From the NCBI GenBank assembly GCA_016868895.1, contig VGFK01000006.1, forward strand, positions 19,021 to 83,020: a DNA stretch of 64,000 nt, read 5' to 3'. Shown here in pieces: positions 50,913-62,100 of the stretch. Origin of the DNA: Bacteroidota bacterium (GTDB taxonomy: Bacteria > Bacteroidota > Bacteroidia > Chitinophagales > Chitinophagaceae). Each line of letters starts with the position of its first letter. Position 1 is the first letter of the stretch. The notes beneath the pieces are model-generated. The model was given only the letters and a program-made list of their open reading frames with translations, had not been told where the DNA came from and ran no database searches. The position numbers and the translations under genes were made by a program.

Positions 50913-52400
50913 ATGATCATGTCCCTTGAAACATTGATACACGAAGCACACCACACATCGCTCTGCTATCAGACTCGAAGACATTTTCTTCATCAGTGCA
51001 AAACCGGTATGGGAGCTATGGCACTGGGAGCATTTTTAAACGGATGCGGATGGTCTTCTACCGATGGATCTTCAGCGGAACAACCCCTAAGGCCAAAGGC
51101 TCCGCATTTTCCCGGGAAAGTCAAATCCGTAATATTTCTCCACATGGCTGGTGCACCCTCACAATTGGAGATGTTTGATTTTAAACCAGAGCTGGCGAAA
51201 ATGGATGGTCTGCCTTGTCCCGACTCCTTTTTGAATGGTAAAAAGTTCGCATTCATACGCGGTGTTCCTTCTTTATTGGGGCCGCAAACCCAATTTAACC
51301 GGTACGGTGAAAGTGGAACTTGGTTGTCGGACAACCTCCCTGAATTCAGAAAAGTAGTAGACGATGTGTGTTTGCTCAAAGCGGTAAATACCGATCAATT
51401 CAACCATGCGCCTGCTCAATTGCTGATGCATTGCGGAACCGCACGGTTGGGTAGGCCCAGTATGGGATCCTGGGTAACGTATGGACTGGGTACCGAAAAC
51501 AGCAATCTTCCGGGATTTGTTGTGCTGACTTCCGGTGGAAGAAATCCCGACGCAGGCAAAAGCGTTTGGGGCAGCGGGTTCCTGCCTTCTGTTTACCAAG
51601 GAGTGCAGTGCCGTTCCGAAGGCGATCCGGTTTTATTTCTCAAAGACCCCAATGGGTTGAACAGAGACATGCGCAAGGCCTCCATTGAAACGATCAATCG
51701 CATCAACGAACAATCCTATGAGGAATACAAAGATCCCGAAATCATTGCCCGAATAGCCCAATACGAAATGGCGTTTAAAATGCAAATCACTGTTCCGGAG
51801 GTGATGAGCATAGCAGATGAGCCGGCGTATATTCATGAAATGTATGGGACTGTACCGGGACAAGAATCGTTTGCGAATAATGCGTTACTGGCCAGAAAAT
51901 TAGTCGAACGCGGCGTTCGCTTCGTCCAATTATTTGATTGGGGCTGGGATAGCCACGGAACAGATCCTGGAACAGCTCTCGATCTTGGATTCATACAAAA
52001 ATGCAGAGAAAATGATAAGGCAGTCACGGCTCTGCTGCTGGATCTGAAGCAAAGGGGAATGCTGGAAGAAACACTCGTCGTCTGGGGAGGAGAATTTGGA
52101 AGAACCCCCATGCAGGAAAACCGTGATGGCAAACAAAACTACCACAAGGGAAGGGATCACCATTCAGATGCATTCACCATGTGGATGGCTGGAGGTGGAA
52201 TAAAAAAAGGATACAGCCACGGAGAAACGGATCCGATTGGATACAACGCCATCAGTGGAAAAGTGTCGGTCTACGATATTCAGGCCACCATTTTGCAACA
52301 ACTGGGATTCCATCACGAAGAATTAACCTACCCTTTTCAAGGTAGAAATTTTAGATTAACAGACGTGTTTGGCAACGTCATTGATGAAATTATAGCATGA
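50913..52400 (+). CDS. DUF1501 protein with Tat-like signal
   Basis: TRRHFLHQCKTGMGAMALGAFLNGCG; HMAGAPSQLEMFDFKPEL; VVWGGEFGRTPMQENRDGKQNYHKGRDHHSDAFTMWMAGGGIKKGYSHGETD. Confidence 0.94.
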   Translation: MIMSLETLIHEAHHTSLCYQTRRHFLHQCKTGMGAMALGAFLNGCGWSSTDGSSAEQPLRPKAPHFPGKVKSVIFLHMAGAPSQLEMFDFKPELAKMDGLPCPDSFLNGKKFAFIRGVPSLLGPQTQFNRYGESGTWLSDNLPEFRKVVDDVCLLKAVNTDQFNHAPAQLLMHCGTARLGRPSMGSWVTYGLGTENSNLPGFVVLTSGGRNPDAGKSVWGSGFLPSVYQGVQCRSEGDPVLFLKDPNGLNRDMRKASIETINRINEQSYEEYKDPEIIARIAQYEMAFKMQITVPEVMSIADEPAYIHEMYGTVPGQESFANNALLARKLVERGVRFVQLFDWGWDSHGTDPGTALDLGFIQKCRENDKAVTALLLDLKQRGMLEETLVVWGGEFGRTPMQENRDGKQNYHKGRDHHSDAFTMWMAGGGIKKGYSHGETDPIGYNAISGKVSVYDIQATILQQLGFHHEELTYPFQGRNFRLTDVFGNVIDEIIA

Positions 52401-53242
52401 ACCTGATCGAATTCTTTGGCAGATTGCATCCAGTGATGGTTCATCTTCCCATTGGGATTTTATTGCTCGCACTGACGCTGGATGGCGTGGAGTGGAAGAA
52501 TCCCAAATTTCAATCACCACTGAATATACAGTTCATATTGTGGATTGGAAGTGGAGCTGCAATCTTTTCCGTTCTGAGCGGTTATGCGCTATCGCAAAAT
52601 GGGGACTACCCTATAGATCAATTGGAGCAACACAAGCGACTAGGATACATCACCTCCATCTTCTTTTTGTTTTATGCAGCGGTTAGAAATTGGATGGTTT
52701 CAAAACGTATTGGACATCTCACGCTGACGCTATGCGGAATATTACTGCTGATCACAACCGGACACAAAGGAGGATCACTGACACACGGAGAAGGGTATCT
52801 GTATGCACTCGTTGAACCAAACAAAGATCAAAAAAACAGCACTGCAACGCTAACAGACGAAGAGGTGAAATCGATTGAAGATGCTGGATGGGTCATTGCT
52901 CCAATTGCAGCCGGGGACGGCAAGCTCAGAATTGTTGGCTTCAACATAGAGGGTTCTGCTCAACAGGCACTGAAACAACTGTCCAACTTTCCCGATCACA
53001 TCGAAGAATTAAAACTTTCGTATGCTTCCATCACCAATGCCGACCTTCAATCCATCCGCTCATTGACAGCACTCAAAAAGATTTGGCTGGATCATACCCG
53101 AGCATCAGACTCTTGTATTGCGCTATTGCTGGAACTCGAAAAATTAAACTATATCAATCTTACATCAACGTCTGTTACAGAAAGCGGAATCATTCAACTC
53201 AAACAAAAAAAACCTCGAATAACGATTTACCCTGCCCTTTAA
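52397..53242 (+). CDS. DUF2231 membrane protein with C-terminal leucine-rich repeats
   Basis: FFGRLHPVMVHLPIGILLLAL; TGHKGGSLTHGEGYL; LRR-like EELKLSYASITNADLQSIRSLTALKKIWLDHTRASDSCIALLLELEKLNYINLTSTSV. Confidence 0.85.
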   Translation: MNLIEFFGRLHPVMVHLPIGILLLALTLDGVEWKNPKFQSPLNIQFILWIGSGAAIFSVLSGYALSQNGDYPIDQLEQHKRLGYITSIFFLFYAAVRNWMVSKRIGHLTLTLCGILLLITTGHKGGSLTHGEGYLYALVEPNKDQKNSTATLTDEEVKSIEDAGWVIAPIAAGDGKLRIVGFNIEGSAQQALKQLSNFPDHIEELKLSYASITNADLQSIRSLTALKKIWLDHTRASDSCIALLLELEKLNYINLTSTSVTESGIIQLKQKKPRITIYPAL

Positions 53243-53255
53243 GCAAGGAAAGATT

Positions 53256-54284
53256 CTACAACTGTTTTCGGTACTGATTCAACAAGTGCATCTGATTGAT
53301 GGCACGGTTTAGGTTATTCGCCTCATAGGTTATTCCATAGTAGATATCCCCCATCAGGTAGTCGGTCATGAACCGCAGGGCCTGCATCCACATCATGAAT
53401 TCTCCTGCATAATAAAGTGCCTCTTTTTCTTGATCGGTAAGTTGGTCCGACATCTTTTCATTGTACCCTTGAAGAATTGCTTCTAGGTATTCTTTGCGGA
53501 CACCTACTTGTTCCAGGTCCGTCTCTTCTTCGTTGCCGGGCGACAAATAGGTCCTGAACATATCACCCAAATCGCTGATGAAATAACCCGACATCGTAGT
53601 GTCCATATCAATCACACAAACGCCTTTTACAGACGCATTGAATAAAACATTACTGATTTTAGTATCATGATGCGTAACCCGTTTCTTGAATCCAGCCGAT
53701 TGGATAATATGGAGATAGCGTTTGAGCAGTATTTCTTCTTGCACCATCTGCTGAATCAGTTTTTTTGAAGCAGTAATACGATTATTTACACCGGAAATCA
53801 ATGCCTCATTGAATTGCTGCCAACGGTATAGAAGGTCATGAAACCCAGGTATCGTTTCTTTCAATGAATTGCAATCCAATGAAGCGTAGGACGCACTGAA
53901 ACGGCCAAACTGATGGGCAGCTTCATATGCTTCATCAGATGAATTGCAGGTTGTGATGGCATGGCTATTGGGAATAAAAGGAGTAAGCCGAAAATATTCA
54001 CCTTGTTCCCCACGAGCAAAAGCATGACTCGTTAGGGTTGATATGGGTGCAGGGAAACAAGGGTCCTGGCGGTGCTGGTGAGCATGCGTCAATAGTTGAT
54101 TGACATTGTGCGCAATGGCATCGGGCATTTGAAATACTTCGGTATTGATCTGCTGAAGAACAAAATGAGCATTACCATCAACGCCAACTCCAAAAGTTTT
54201 GTGGATCAACCCCGCCCCTAACGGCTGAATTTCATAATCAATATCATCAGCAAAATACTGTCTTAATATTTTCCTCAGATCCAT
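53256..54284 (-). CDS. APH-fold phosphotransferase (NahK-like)
   Basis: HHDTKISNVLFNASVKGVCVIDMDTTMSGYFISDLGDMFRTYLSPGNEEE. Confidence 0.88.
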   Translation of the reverse strand: MDLRKILRQYFADDIDYEIQPLGAGLIHKTFGVGVDGNAHFVLQQINTEVFQMPDAIAHNVNQLLTHAHQHRQDPCFPAPISTLTSHAFARGEQGEYFRLTPFIPNSHAITTCNSSDEAYEAAHQFGRFSASYASLDCNSLKETIPGFHDLLYRWQQFNEALISGVNNRITASKKLIQQMVQEEILLKRYLHIIQSAGFKKRVTHHDTKISNVLFNASVKGVCVIDMDTTMSGYFISDLGDMFRTYLSPGNEEETDLEQVGVRKEYLEAILQGYNEKMSDQLTDQEKEALYYAGEFMMWMQALRFMTDYLMGDIYYGITYEANNLNRAINQMHLLNQYRKQL

Positions 54285-54286
54285 GA

Positions 54287-55525
54287 TCAGTACAACAACC
54301 GAACTTTGATGGTTCCTTTAACGCTGCGGAGCAATTCAGCGGCATTTTTAGAAAGTTTTTTATCGACATCCAGCACTACATAACCAATCTGATCATTAGT
54401 TTTCAGATACTGTCCCAAGATGTTGATTTTATGCTCAGACAAACTGCTGTTGATTTCAGAAAGAACACCGGGTACATTGTTATGGATGTGCAATATTCGA
54501 TGCGTACCCTCTTGAGGAGGCAGATTCAATTCTGGGACGGTATGGGAACCATTGGTTGCACCCATTTCCAGAAAATGCAAGAGTTTAACACTGACGTCCT
54601 CCCCTATATTTTGCTGCGCCTCTTCGGTTGACCCGCCTACATGCGGAGTCAGCAAAACGTTGGGCAACTGCTGAAGCGGAGTCGCAAAACGATCGCCATT
54701 TTTTTCAGGCTCCCAAGGATACACGTCAATTGCTGCACCAGAAACATGGCACTTTAATACAGCATCACGAAGGGCGTCCAAGTCCACCACTTCACCGCGG
54801 GCATAATTGATCAGGATAGCGCCTTTTTTAAATTGCTTTAATACGGCTTTATTGATTAAATTTTTTGTTTGGGAAGTTTCGGGAACATGCAGGGTAACAA
54901 CGTCCGATTTAGAAACTACTTCTTTGATGGATGATTTAGCGCTGGCGTTCCCCAACGGTAATTTCTTTAGTACATCGTAGAAAAGTACCTTCATTCCCAT
55001 GGCTTCAGCCAGAATGCTGACTTGTGAACCAATGTTTCCGTAACCAATGATGCCAAGTGTTTTCCCTCGCAGCTCATAACTGCCTTTAGCTTCCTTTTGC
55101 CAAATGCCATTGTGCGCTGCCGTATTTTTATCCAGGATCCGACGGATCAGAAGAATGGAAGCACCAATCACGAGCTCTGCAACCGATCGGGTATTGCTAT
55201 ACGGAGCATTGAACACCACTACTCCCCGTTTGCGAGCCGCTTGTAAGTTGACCTGATTGGTACCGATACAAAAACACCCTATGGCCTGCAATTTTAAGGC
55301 ATGCTTTAGCACGTCTTCGGTAACGAGTGTTTTGGATCGTATGCCCAGTAAATGAACATCCTTTATTTCTTCGATGAGCTGTTTTTCAGAGAGCGCTCCC
55401 GAAATCTTTTTGACCTCTGTGTATTCTGCATCTTTGAACACTGCTACAGCAATATCGCTGATGTTTTCCAGCAGCAAAATCTTGATTTTGTTTTTGGGAT
55501 AACTGGTTTTGGATTCGAGGGCCAT
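54287..55525 (-). CDS. serA: D-3-phosphoglycerate dehydrogenase with C-terminal ACT domain
   Basis: GCFCIGTNQVNLQAARKRGVVVFNAPYSNTRSVAELVIG, LGIIGYGNIGSQV, LLTPHVGGSTEEAQ, HNNVPGVLSEINSSLSEHKINI. Confidence 0.95.
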   Translation of the reverse strand: MALESKTSYPKNKIKILLLENISDIAVAVFKDAEYTEVKKISGALSEKQLIEEIKDVHLLGIRSKTLVTEDVLKHALKLQAIGCFCIGTNQVNLQAARKRGVVVFNAPYSNTRSVAELVIGASILLIRRILDKNTAAHNGIWQKEAKGSYELRGKTLGIIGYGNIGSQVSILAEAMGMKVLFYDVLKKLPLGNASAKSSIKEVVSKSDVVTLHVPETSQTKNLINKAVLKQFKKGAILINYARGEVVDLDALRDAVLKCHVSGAAIDVYPWEPEKNGDRFATPLQQLPNVLLTPHVGGSTEEAQQNIGEDVSVKLLHFLEMGATNGSHTVPELNLPPQEGTHRILHIHNNVPGVLSEINSSLSEHKINILGQYLKTNDQIGYVVLDVDKKLSKNAAELLRSVKGTIKVRLLY

Positions 55526-55537
55526 TGGTTTTTAGTG

Positions 55538-55545
55538 TAATTTTG
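55538..55545 (+). promoter_or_regulatory. Bacteroidota -7 box for the serine hydrolase gene
   Basis: TAATTTTG about 43 bp before the ATG. Confidence 0.45.
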
Positions 55546-55588
55546 TACGAATCTACGATTTAATTTTCTGCGACCAATCCAGCTAGGT

Positions 55589-56758
55589 ATGAAGAAATTG
55601 AAGCTGTTTGCATTGCTGTTTTTTTGTAGTGGTATTGTTTATTACGTCATCGATCAAAATATTCCTCAGGTAGTCACCCATTCCCTGGTCAGTCAATACA
55701 GGAACCTGGTTTCAAATGCACCGCTATCCAAAAAAGAACGCGATTTACGGTACTCCAGTGAGAAATTTTATCGCAGTACATTACTGAGATCACGGTTCAA
55801 CGGTGGAATCATTGTTGCCAGAAATGGGAAAATAGTCTTTGAGGCCTATAATGGAAATGAACGCATCAAGTATGGAAAACCAATTGATTCCGCCACTTCC
55901 TTTCATTTGGCGTCCGTGTCAAAGACCATCACCGGGATGGCCATGTTAAAACTGTTGCAGGAAAAAAAACGATCGGTAGACGAGCAGGTCCAATCGTTTA
56001 TTCCCGAATTCCCATTTACAGGAATCTCCGTACGCAATTTGCTCAGCCACAGAAGCGGTTTACCCAACTATGTCTATTTCGTTGAAAAATTCGGATGGGA
56101 TACCCATAGGTTCATCACCAATGCCGATATATTGACGATGATGATTCAGTATAAAACACAACTGGATGTGGGTCGGCCCAATGCTTATTTTGACTACTGC
56201 AATACGAACTATGTCATTCTTGCCTTGATCATCGAGCGGCTCAGTGGAGTTTCGTATAAAAACTATTTAAAGACAGCATTTTTTGAACCATTGGGAATGA
56301 ACCAGACCTTTGTTTTCAGCATGGATCAATCGGATCAGGTTCTTCCTTCGTATAAGAATAACAATCGACTGGAAACGTTTATGTTTTTGGATGCGGTGTA
56401 TGGAGATAAAAATATTTATAGCTCCCTGCGCGACATGGTGAGGTGGGACATGGCCTTATATGACACCGTCCAATTTCCTCTTTCTATGCAAGAGGAAGCC
56501 TTCAAAGGATACAGTTATGAACGCAAGGGGGTCAAAAATTATGGATTGGGATGGAGGTTATATGAGCTGCCTACGGGTAAAAAAATAGTGTACCACAATG
56601 GGTGGTGGCATGGGAACAATACCGTTTTCAGTCGCCTGCCCCAAGATTCCACCGTCATCATAGTCCTGGGGAATCGATTCAATCGGAGTATTTACCAGGC
56701 CAAACGCATTGCCGGGATATTTGATGGATACGGCATTGATCTTCAAGAAGATGACTAA
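55589..56758 (+). CDS. Serine hydrolase (beta-lactamase/class C PBP-like)
   Basis: SxxK in HLASVSKTITGMAML; YxN-like YCNTNYVIL; HNGWWHG. Confidence 0.92.
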   Translation: MKKLKLFALLFFCSGIVYYVIDQNIPQVVTHSLVSQYRNLVSNAPLSKKERDLRYSSEKFYRSTLLRSRFNGGIIVARNGKIVFEAYNGNERIKYGKPIDSATSFHLASVSKTITGMAMLKLLQEKKRSVDEQVQSFIPEFPFTGISVRNLLSHRSGLPNYVYFVEKFGWDTHRFITNADILTMMIQYKTQLDVGRPNAYFDYCNTNYVILALIIERLSGVSYKNYLKTAFFEPLGMNQTFVFSMDQSDQVLPSYKNNNRLETFMFLDAVYGDKNIYSSLRDMVRWDMALYDTVQFPLSMQEEAFKGYSYERKGVKNYGLGWRLYELPTGKKIVYHNGWWHGNNTVFSRLPQDSTVIIVLGNRFNRSIYQAKRIAGIFDGYGIDLQEDD

Positions 56759-56862
56759 AGGTCGCTGAAACTTCATTTTTGACAGTTTTTGCCTATTTTT
56801 GCCGCCCCTAACCCGCCCTAAAAAAGAGCGGAAATCGTAGACCAAAAGAACGGTAACTGTTT

Positions 56863-59115
56863 ATGGAAAATTTGATCTATTTAGTACCCGTAATGGGTTT
56901 GATCGGACTGCTTTACACCCTTGTAAAATTCAATTGGGTGGCCAAACAAGATGCAGGTTCCGAAAGGATGAAGGAAATCAGTAACTACATTGCCGAGGGA
57001 GCCATGGCCTTCCTGAAGGCAGAGTGGAAAATACTGGCCTATTTTGTGGTCGTTGTCGCTCTGCTCTTGGGCTTCATGTCGCAAAGCAATCCCAACTCCC
57101 ATTGGTCTATTTCTCTTGCGTTTGTATTTGGAGCCTTCAGCAGCGCTCTGGCAGGGTACATTGGAATGCGCATTGCAACCAAAGCAAATGTTCGCACGGC
57201 GCAGGCTGCCAAAACCAGTCTTTCGAAATCGTTGAATGTTTCCTTTACCGGAGGTGCCGTAATGGGATTGGGTGTTGCAGGACTAGCCGTCCTAGGGCTG
57301 GGTGGCTTGTACATCATCCTCAAACAAATGTTTGCCCCAGGTAGTGAAGCCACTTCCGAAGAAATGGTCAAAACCATTGAAGTGCTGACCGGTTTTTCTT
57401 TGGGAGCAGAATCAATTGCTTTGTTCGCCCGTGTGGGTGGAGGTATTTATACAAAGGCAGCCGACGTGGGTGCGGACTTAGTAGGTAAGGTCGAAGCCGG
57501 GATACCGGAAGACGATCCACGCAATCCAGCCACCATTGCCGACAACGTGGGTGACAACGTAGGTGATGTTGCGGGAATGGGTGCCGATTTGTTTGGTTCA
57601 TATGTGGCGACGGTATTGGCGACAATGGTATTGGGACAAGAAACACTGTCCAACGATAATTTTGGCGGTTATGCACCTATCCTCCTGCCGATGCTCATCG
57701 CGGGTGCGGGCATCTTGTTTTCGATCATAGGAACGTTTTTTGTCCGCGTAAGCGATGCAGCAGGCATCAGCACCGATAATGTTCAGAAAGCCCTTAACAT
57801 GGGTAACTGGGGATCCATTGTGCTCACGGCTATTGCCTGCGCAGGACTGGTCTATTATATTCTGCCTGCAGAAATGAGTCTTCGGGGATTGACCTTCACC
57901 AATGACGGTGTTATGGGTGCAATCGTTGTTGGACTTGTAGTGGGTACGCTAATGAGCATTGTTACAGAATACTATACTGCAATGGGCAAGCGTCCTGTTC
58001 TTACCATTATTCGTCAGTCCTCCACCGGACATGCTACCAACGTGATTGGTGGCCTGGCTGTGGGTATGGAATCAACCATGATCCCCATCCTGATTTTAGC
58101 CGGTGGTATCTGGGGATCATACGAGTGTGCTGGTCTTTATGGTGTAGCCATTGCAGCTGCCGGAATGATGGCCACTACCGCCATGCAATTGGCAATTGAT
58201 GCCTTTGGTCCTATTGCCGACAATGCAGGGGGAATTGCAGAAATGAGCGAACTGCCCAAAGAAGTCCGGGAAAAGACGGATGTGCTGGATGCCGTTGGCA
58301 ATACCACTGCAGCCACTGGAAAAGGGTTCGCCATTGCCTCAGCTGCGTTGACTGCACTTGCCCTTTTTGCTGCCTATGTAGGGGTAGTCAACCACAACGG
58401 CTACACCATGCTGGGAATTGATATTTACAAAGCCAAAGTACTTGCCTCGTTGTTTGTGGGCGCTATGGTTCCATTCATATTTTCTTCGCTGGCTATTCGT
58501 GCTGTGGGACAAGCCGCTATGTCCATGGTAGAAGAAGTACGCAGACAATTCCGCACCATTGCTGGCATCATGGAAGGTACCGGTAAGCCCGAATACGATA
58601 AATGCGTGGCTATTTCAACGGAAGCCTCCATCAAGAAAATGATGTTGCCCGGTGCAATAGCTATCTTGTCTCCATTGGTGATTGGTTTTCTGCTTGGACC
58701 TGAAGCATTGGGTGGTTTCTTGGCCGGTGCAACGATAAGTGGAGTCTTGATGGGAATGTTCCAAAACAATGCCGGTGGTGCATGGGACAATGCAAAGAAA
58801 AGCTTCGAAAAAGGTGTTGAAATCAACGGTGAAGTGTTCTATAAGAAATCCGAGCCCCATAAAGCATCTGTTACCGGGGATACGGTGGGCGACCCATTCA
58901 AAGACACATCTGGTCCTTCCATGAATATCTTGATCAAGCTGATGTCGATTGTCTCTCTGGTAGTCGCTCCTACCCTTGCACAGCTCCATGAGGCTGATGC
59001 CCCGGTCATCAAAACAGAAGAAAAGACCATTAAAGTTGATGTAACCGCTGGTGATACCACCACAACCAACGCAGAAGTGAAGAACGGTGATACAGCGAAG
59101 ATCGTCATCGATTAA
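56863..59115 (+). CDS. hppA: Membrane-bound ion-translocating pyrophosphatase
   Basis: [66 protein letters not shown]. Confidence 0.96.
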   Translation: MENLIYLVPVMGLIGLLYTLVKFNWVAKQDAGSERMKEISNYIAEGAMAFLKAEWKILAYFVVVVALLLGFMSQSNPNSHWSISLAFVFGAFSSALAGYIGMRIATKANVRTAQAAKTSLSKSLNVSFTGGAVMGLGVAGLAVLGLGGLYIILKQMFAPGSEATSEEMVKTIEVLTGFSLGAESIALFARVGGGIYTKAADVGADLVGKVEAGIPEDDPRNPATIADNVGDNVGDVAGMGADLFGSYVATVLATMVLGQETLSNDNFGGYAPILLPMLIAGAGILFSIIGTFFVRVSDAAGISTDNVQKALNMGNWGSIVLTAIACAGLVYYILPAEMSLRGLTFTNDGVMGAIVVGLVVGTLMSIVTEYYTAMGKRPVLTIIRQSSTGHATNVIGGLAVGMESTMIPILILAGGIWGSYECAGLYGVAIAAAGMMATTAMQLAIDAFGPIADNAGGIAEMSELPKEVREKTDVLDAVGNTTAATGKGFAIASAALTALALFAAYVGVVNHNGYTMLGIDIYKAKVLASLFVGAMVPFIFSSLAIRAVGQAAMSMVEEVRRQFRTIAGIMEGTGKPEYDKCVAISTEASIKKMMLPGAIAILSPLVIGFLLGPEALGGFLAGATISGVLMGMFQNNAGGAWDNAKKSFEKGVEINGEVFYKKSEPHKASVTGDTVGDPFKDTSGPSMNILIKLMSIVSLVVAPTLAQLHEADAPVIKTEEKTIKVDVTAGDTTTTNAEVKNGDTAKIVID

Positions 59116-59141
59116 ACCTATTCCAATTTAAGTATAAACGA

Positions 59142-59168
59142 ATCCCTCTTGAACAGAGGAATTTTTTT
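59142..59168 (+). terminator. Candidate terminator after hppA
   Basis: CCTCT-TGAAC-AGAGG-AA-TTTTTTT. Confidence 0.6.
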
Positions 59169-59198
59169 ATTGAGGGATTTATTCTTAATTATTGAATT

Positions 59199-62100
59199 TT
59201 ATTGCTTCATTACCTTAAAGACGATTTGTTGATTGACACCCCAATTGAGTACTACATAATATATTCCCAATTTTCCGGTAAGCTTAAGTTTCCTATCCAC
59301 AGTCGTCAATTTCTTCTCTGATACAACACGGCCCTGCATATCCAGAATCTTTGCATTGACCTTTGACACAGTACCCAGTGACCAATCGACAGTTAGTTCT
59401 TCACTTGCTCCAGTAATCGGATTTGGATACACCTTAATGTATTGTCCATTGGATAGATCAACAGTGGCTGTTATCACAAAGTAGTAGGTTTCCGACATCT
59501 CAGCTGTGCATCCGTTTACAGTCGTTTTGACCGTATGATTTCCACTGCCCGTAGGACGGTACCGCTGCGATGTAGCACCATTCAGTGTATTCCCCTCTAG
59601 GTACCATTGGTTACCGGAAGTATTAGAAGAAATCAACTCTACTCCCTCCTTGGTGATAGTCGGCCGTGCCGGTATTGGGTTCACCGTCAATGTATCCGAC
59701 TTGGCGGTAGCACTGCAGCCGTTTGAGGTTACAATCAGTCCATAGCGACCCGTCTCTCCTGCCGAGAAGCTTGACGACGTAGCTCCGGATATGTTCACCC
59801 CGTTCCTCTGCCACTGATAGGCATAGCCCTGTCCCGATGTTGCATTCAGGGTAACCTTAGAGCCTTCACATATCACAGAGGCACTCATGGTAAACGAAGC
59901 CGTCGGTAGCGGATTGACACTCACCGTTACCCCAGGACTCTTTGCTGATGTACAACCGTTCACCTTGGAAATAAAACTGTATGATCCACTCTGTGATACA
60001 CTGATTGACTTGGTACCCGCAACCGACATTAGTGTATCGTTCCTGTACCATTGAAAAACTGAATCGGATGAGGCCGTGAGCAGGGAAGAGGATCCAACAC
60101 ATACATTTGTGGCGGAGGCCGTTATACTGCCCACTACTGGCCGAGGAGTCACATTTACAATTATCGGAACAGAGAAAGCAGTAGAACAGGTTGCACTGGC
60201 ATATTTGATTTTATAAGTACCAGATGATAATACCGTGAGTACAGAATCGGTTGCAGCACTGAGCAGGTTATCATTCAAAAACCATTGAATGTTCTGGCGA
60301 CTGGTGGCTATTAACCGCACAGAATCACCCTGGCAGAAGGTCGATTGTCCGGAAAGTGTAAGTGTCGGCACTCCAAGGTCACATAGTTGCCCGTTGGGAT
60401 CAAATGTGAATTTGATTTCAGGTGCAAATGGAGATCCAGCAAAAGAAGCATCTACTGATTGAACAGACCAATAATAGGTTCCTGGCTTTAAATCAATATC
60501 CCAAACGCGTTTTCGACCGGTATTCCCTTCTTCAGGTACCATACGATAACCAGTTGGCAGTGAAAGTGAAACTACTTCATCAACTGTGCCAGGGGCAGTA
60601 CCAACTCGGAGTTCATAGGAAAGGCCTTCAGAAGGAGTATGATCATCAGCAGCAGAATCCCAACTGAAACGAACTTTGTATACGTCACCTACGCGACTAA
60701 TGATTTGTTGTTTTAAGTTAGATGGGGTAGTAGGTGCAGCATTTTCAATAAACTGATCAGATGCAGTTGCTTCAACCAATGCAGAAGTAAAAGTTCGATC
60801 CGTTGATGATTCTGTAGAAATATTGTCTTGATAAAATGGACGATTTCCGGAATTGGTAAAAGATCCTAAGGCAGTAATCACACGTGCGGATTCATTTTGA
60901 ACGTTTTTATACACTCTGAATAAATCCCTCGAAGTAGTCGAGCTAATCCGACCATTTACCAAAATATCTAAATCACTATCAGCATCAAAGTCTCCAAATT
61001 CTATATTTAAATCGCTGAATTCATTTCCAAATAAGAATTGAGATTGTTCTACAAATCCTTTTGTAGTCGGATTGAAAATAGCAATTTTTGAAATTAACCC
61101 TGTTCCCTCTCGAGTTCCAGTATAAATCAAATCAGAATAACCGTCATTATTTATATCACCAAAATTCAATTTTGCATTTTCAAATGATTGAATTGGATTT
61201 GAAATGTTAACAAAATCTCCATTTCTGCTTTCATAGATATAAAATTTCTGTCCTGAAGTAAAGGATCTACCACTTGTTAGCAAATCCAGGTCACCATCTT
61301 TATCATAGTCGATTAAATCTATACTAGAGAAATCAAGGGGCTCGAAGTTAAATTTAGAAGATTGAACGAATGTTATTTTACCAGTAGTATAGTTAATTCC
61401 AGTATTTAAATAAGTGCGAGAAATCAAATCACCTTGTTCATTTTTATAAAAGGCTACAAAATCATTGTCAGAATCCCCATCTACATCTCCGAAATCAAAG
61501 TTTAGATCATATGATTGTTGAGCGATTAAAATGGAATCTAGATTGGTTTTTAAGCGACTAAATTTAAACCCTGGTGGTGTATTTTTATCTGTAGAAAGCG
61601 GACCGGTTGTAAAAATATGTATTTTACTTTGACCCGATTTATCAACCCCTGCAATCAAAATGTCGGGTTTTCCATCGTTGTTCAAATCAGATATTTTAAA
61701 TCGAGTATTTCCAAGATAAATTGAATCTTCGAGCCCAAGTGATAGTCTTGAAAGTCTTCCCCGTCCAGTTTCACTTAAGCGAGGATCGTTTTTATATATA
61801 TTCAATCTGAATTTTGGCAAAGTTGCATTAGATGGGTTAATGGGATCAGTAGAAGAAACAATTAAGTCTGCTACTCCGTCCTGAGTAACATCATGCCATT
61901 TAATATTTGGTTTATATAAAGCAAAAGTTTCAGTAGACCCATTTAGAAGATAGCTTTCAGGGAAATCATAATTTGATACAGTGTAATTGATTTTATTACT
62001 CTCATAAATACTACCACCATAAAGAAAGTCATAATCATTGTCTCGATCTATATCTCCCCATTTAGCCGACAACCTAAAGTTTGGATATATGGTTGCATCG

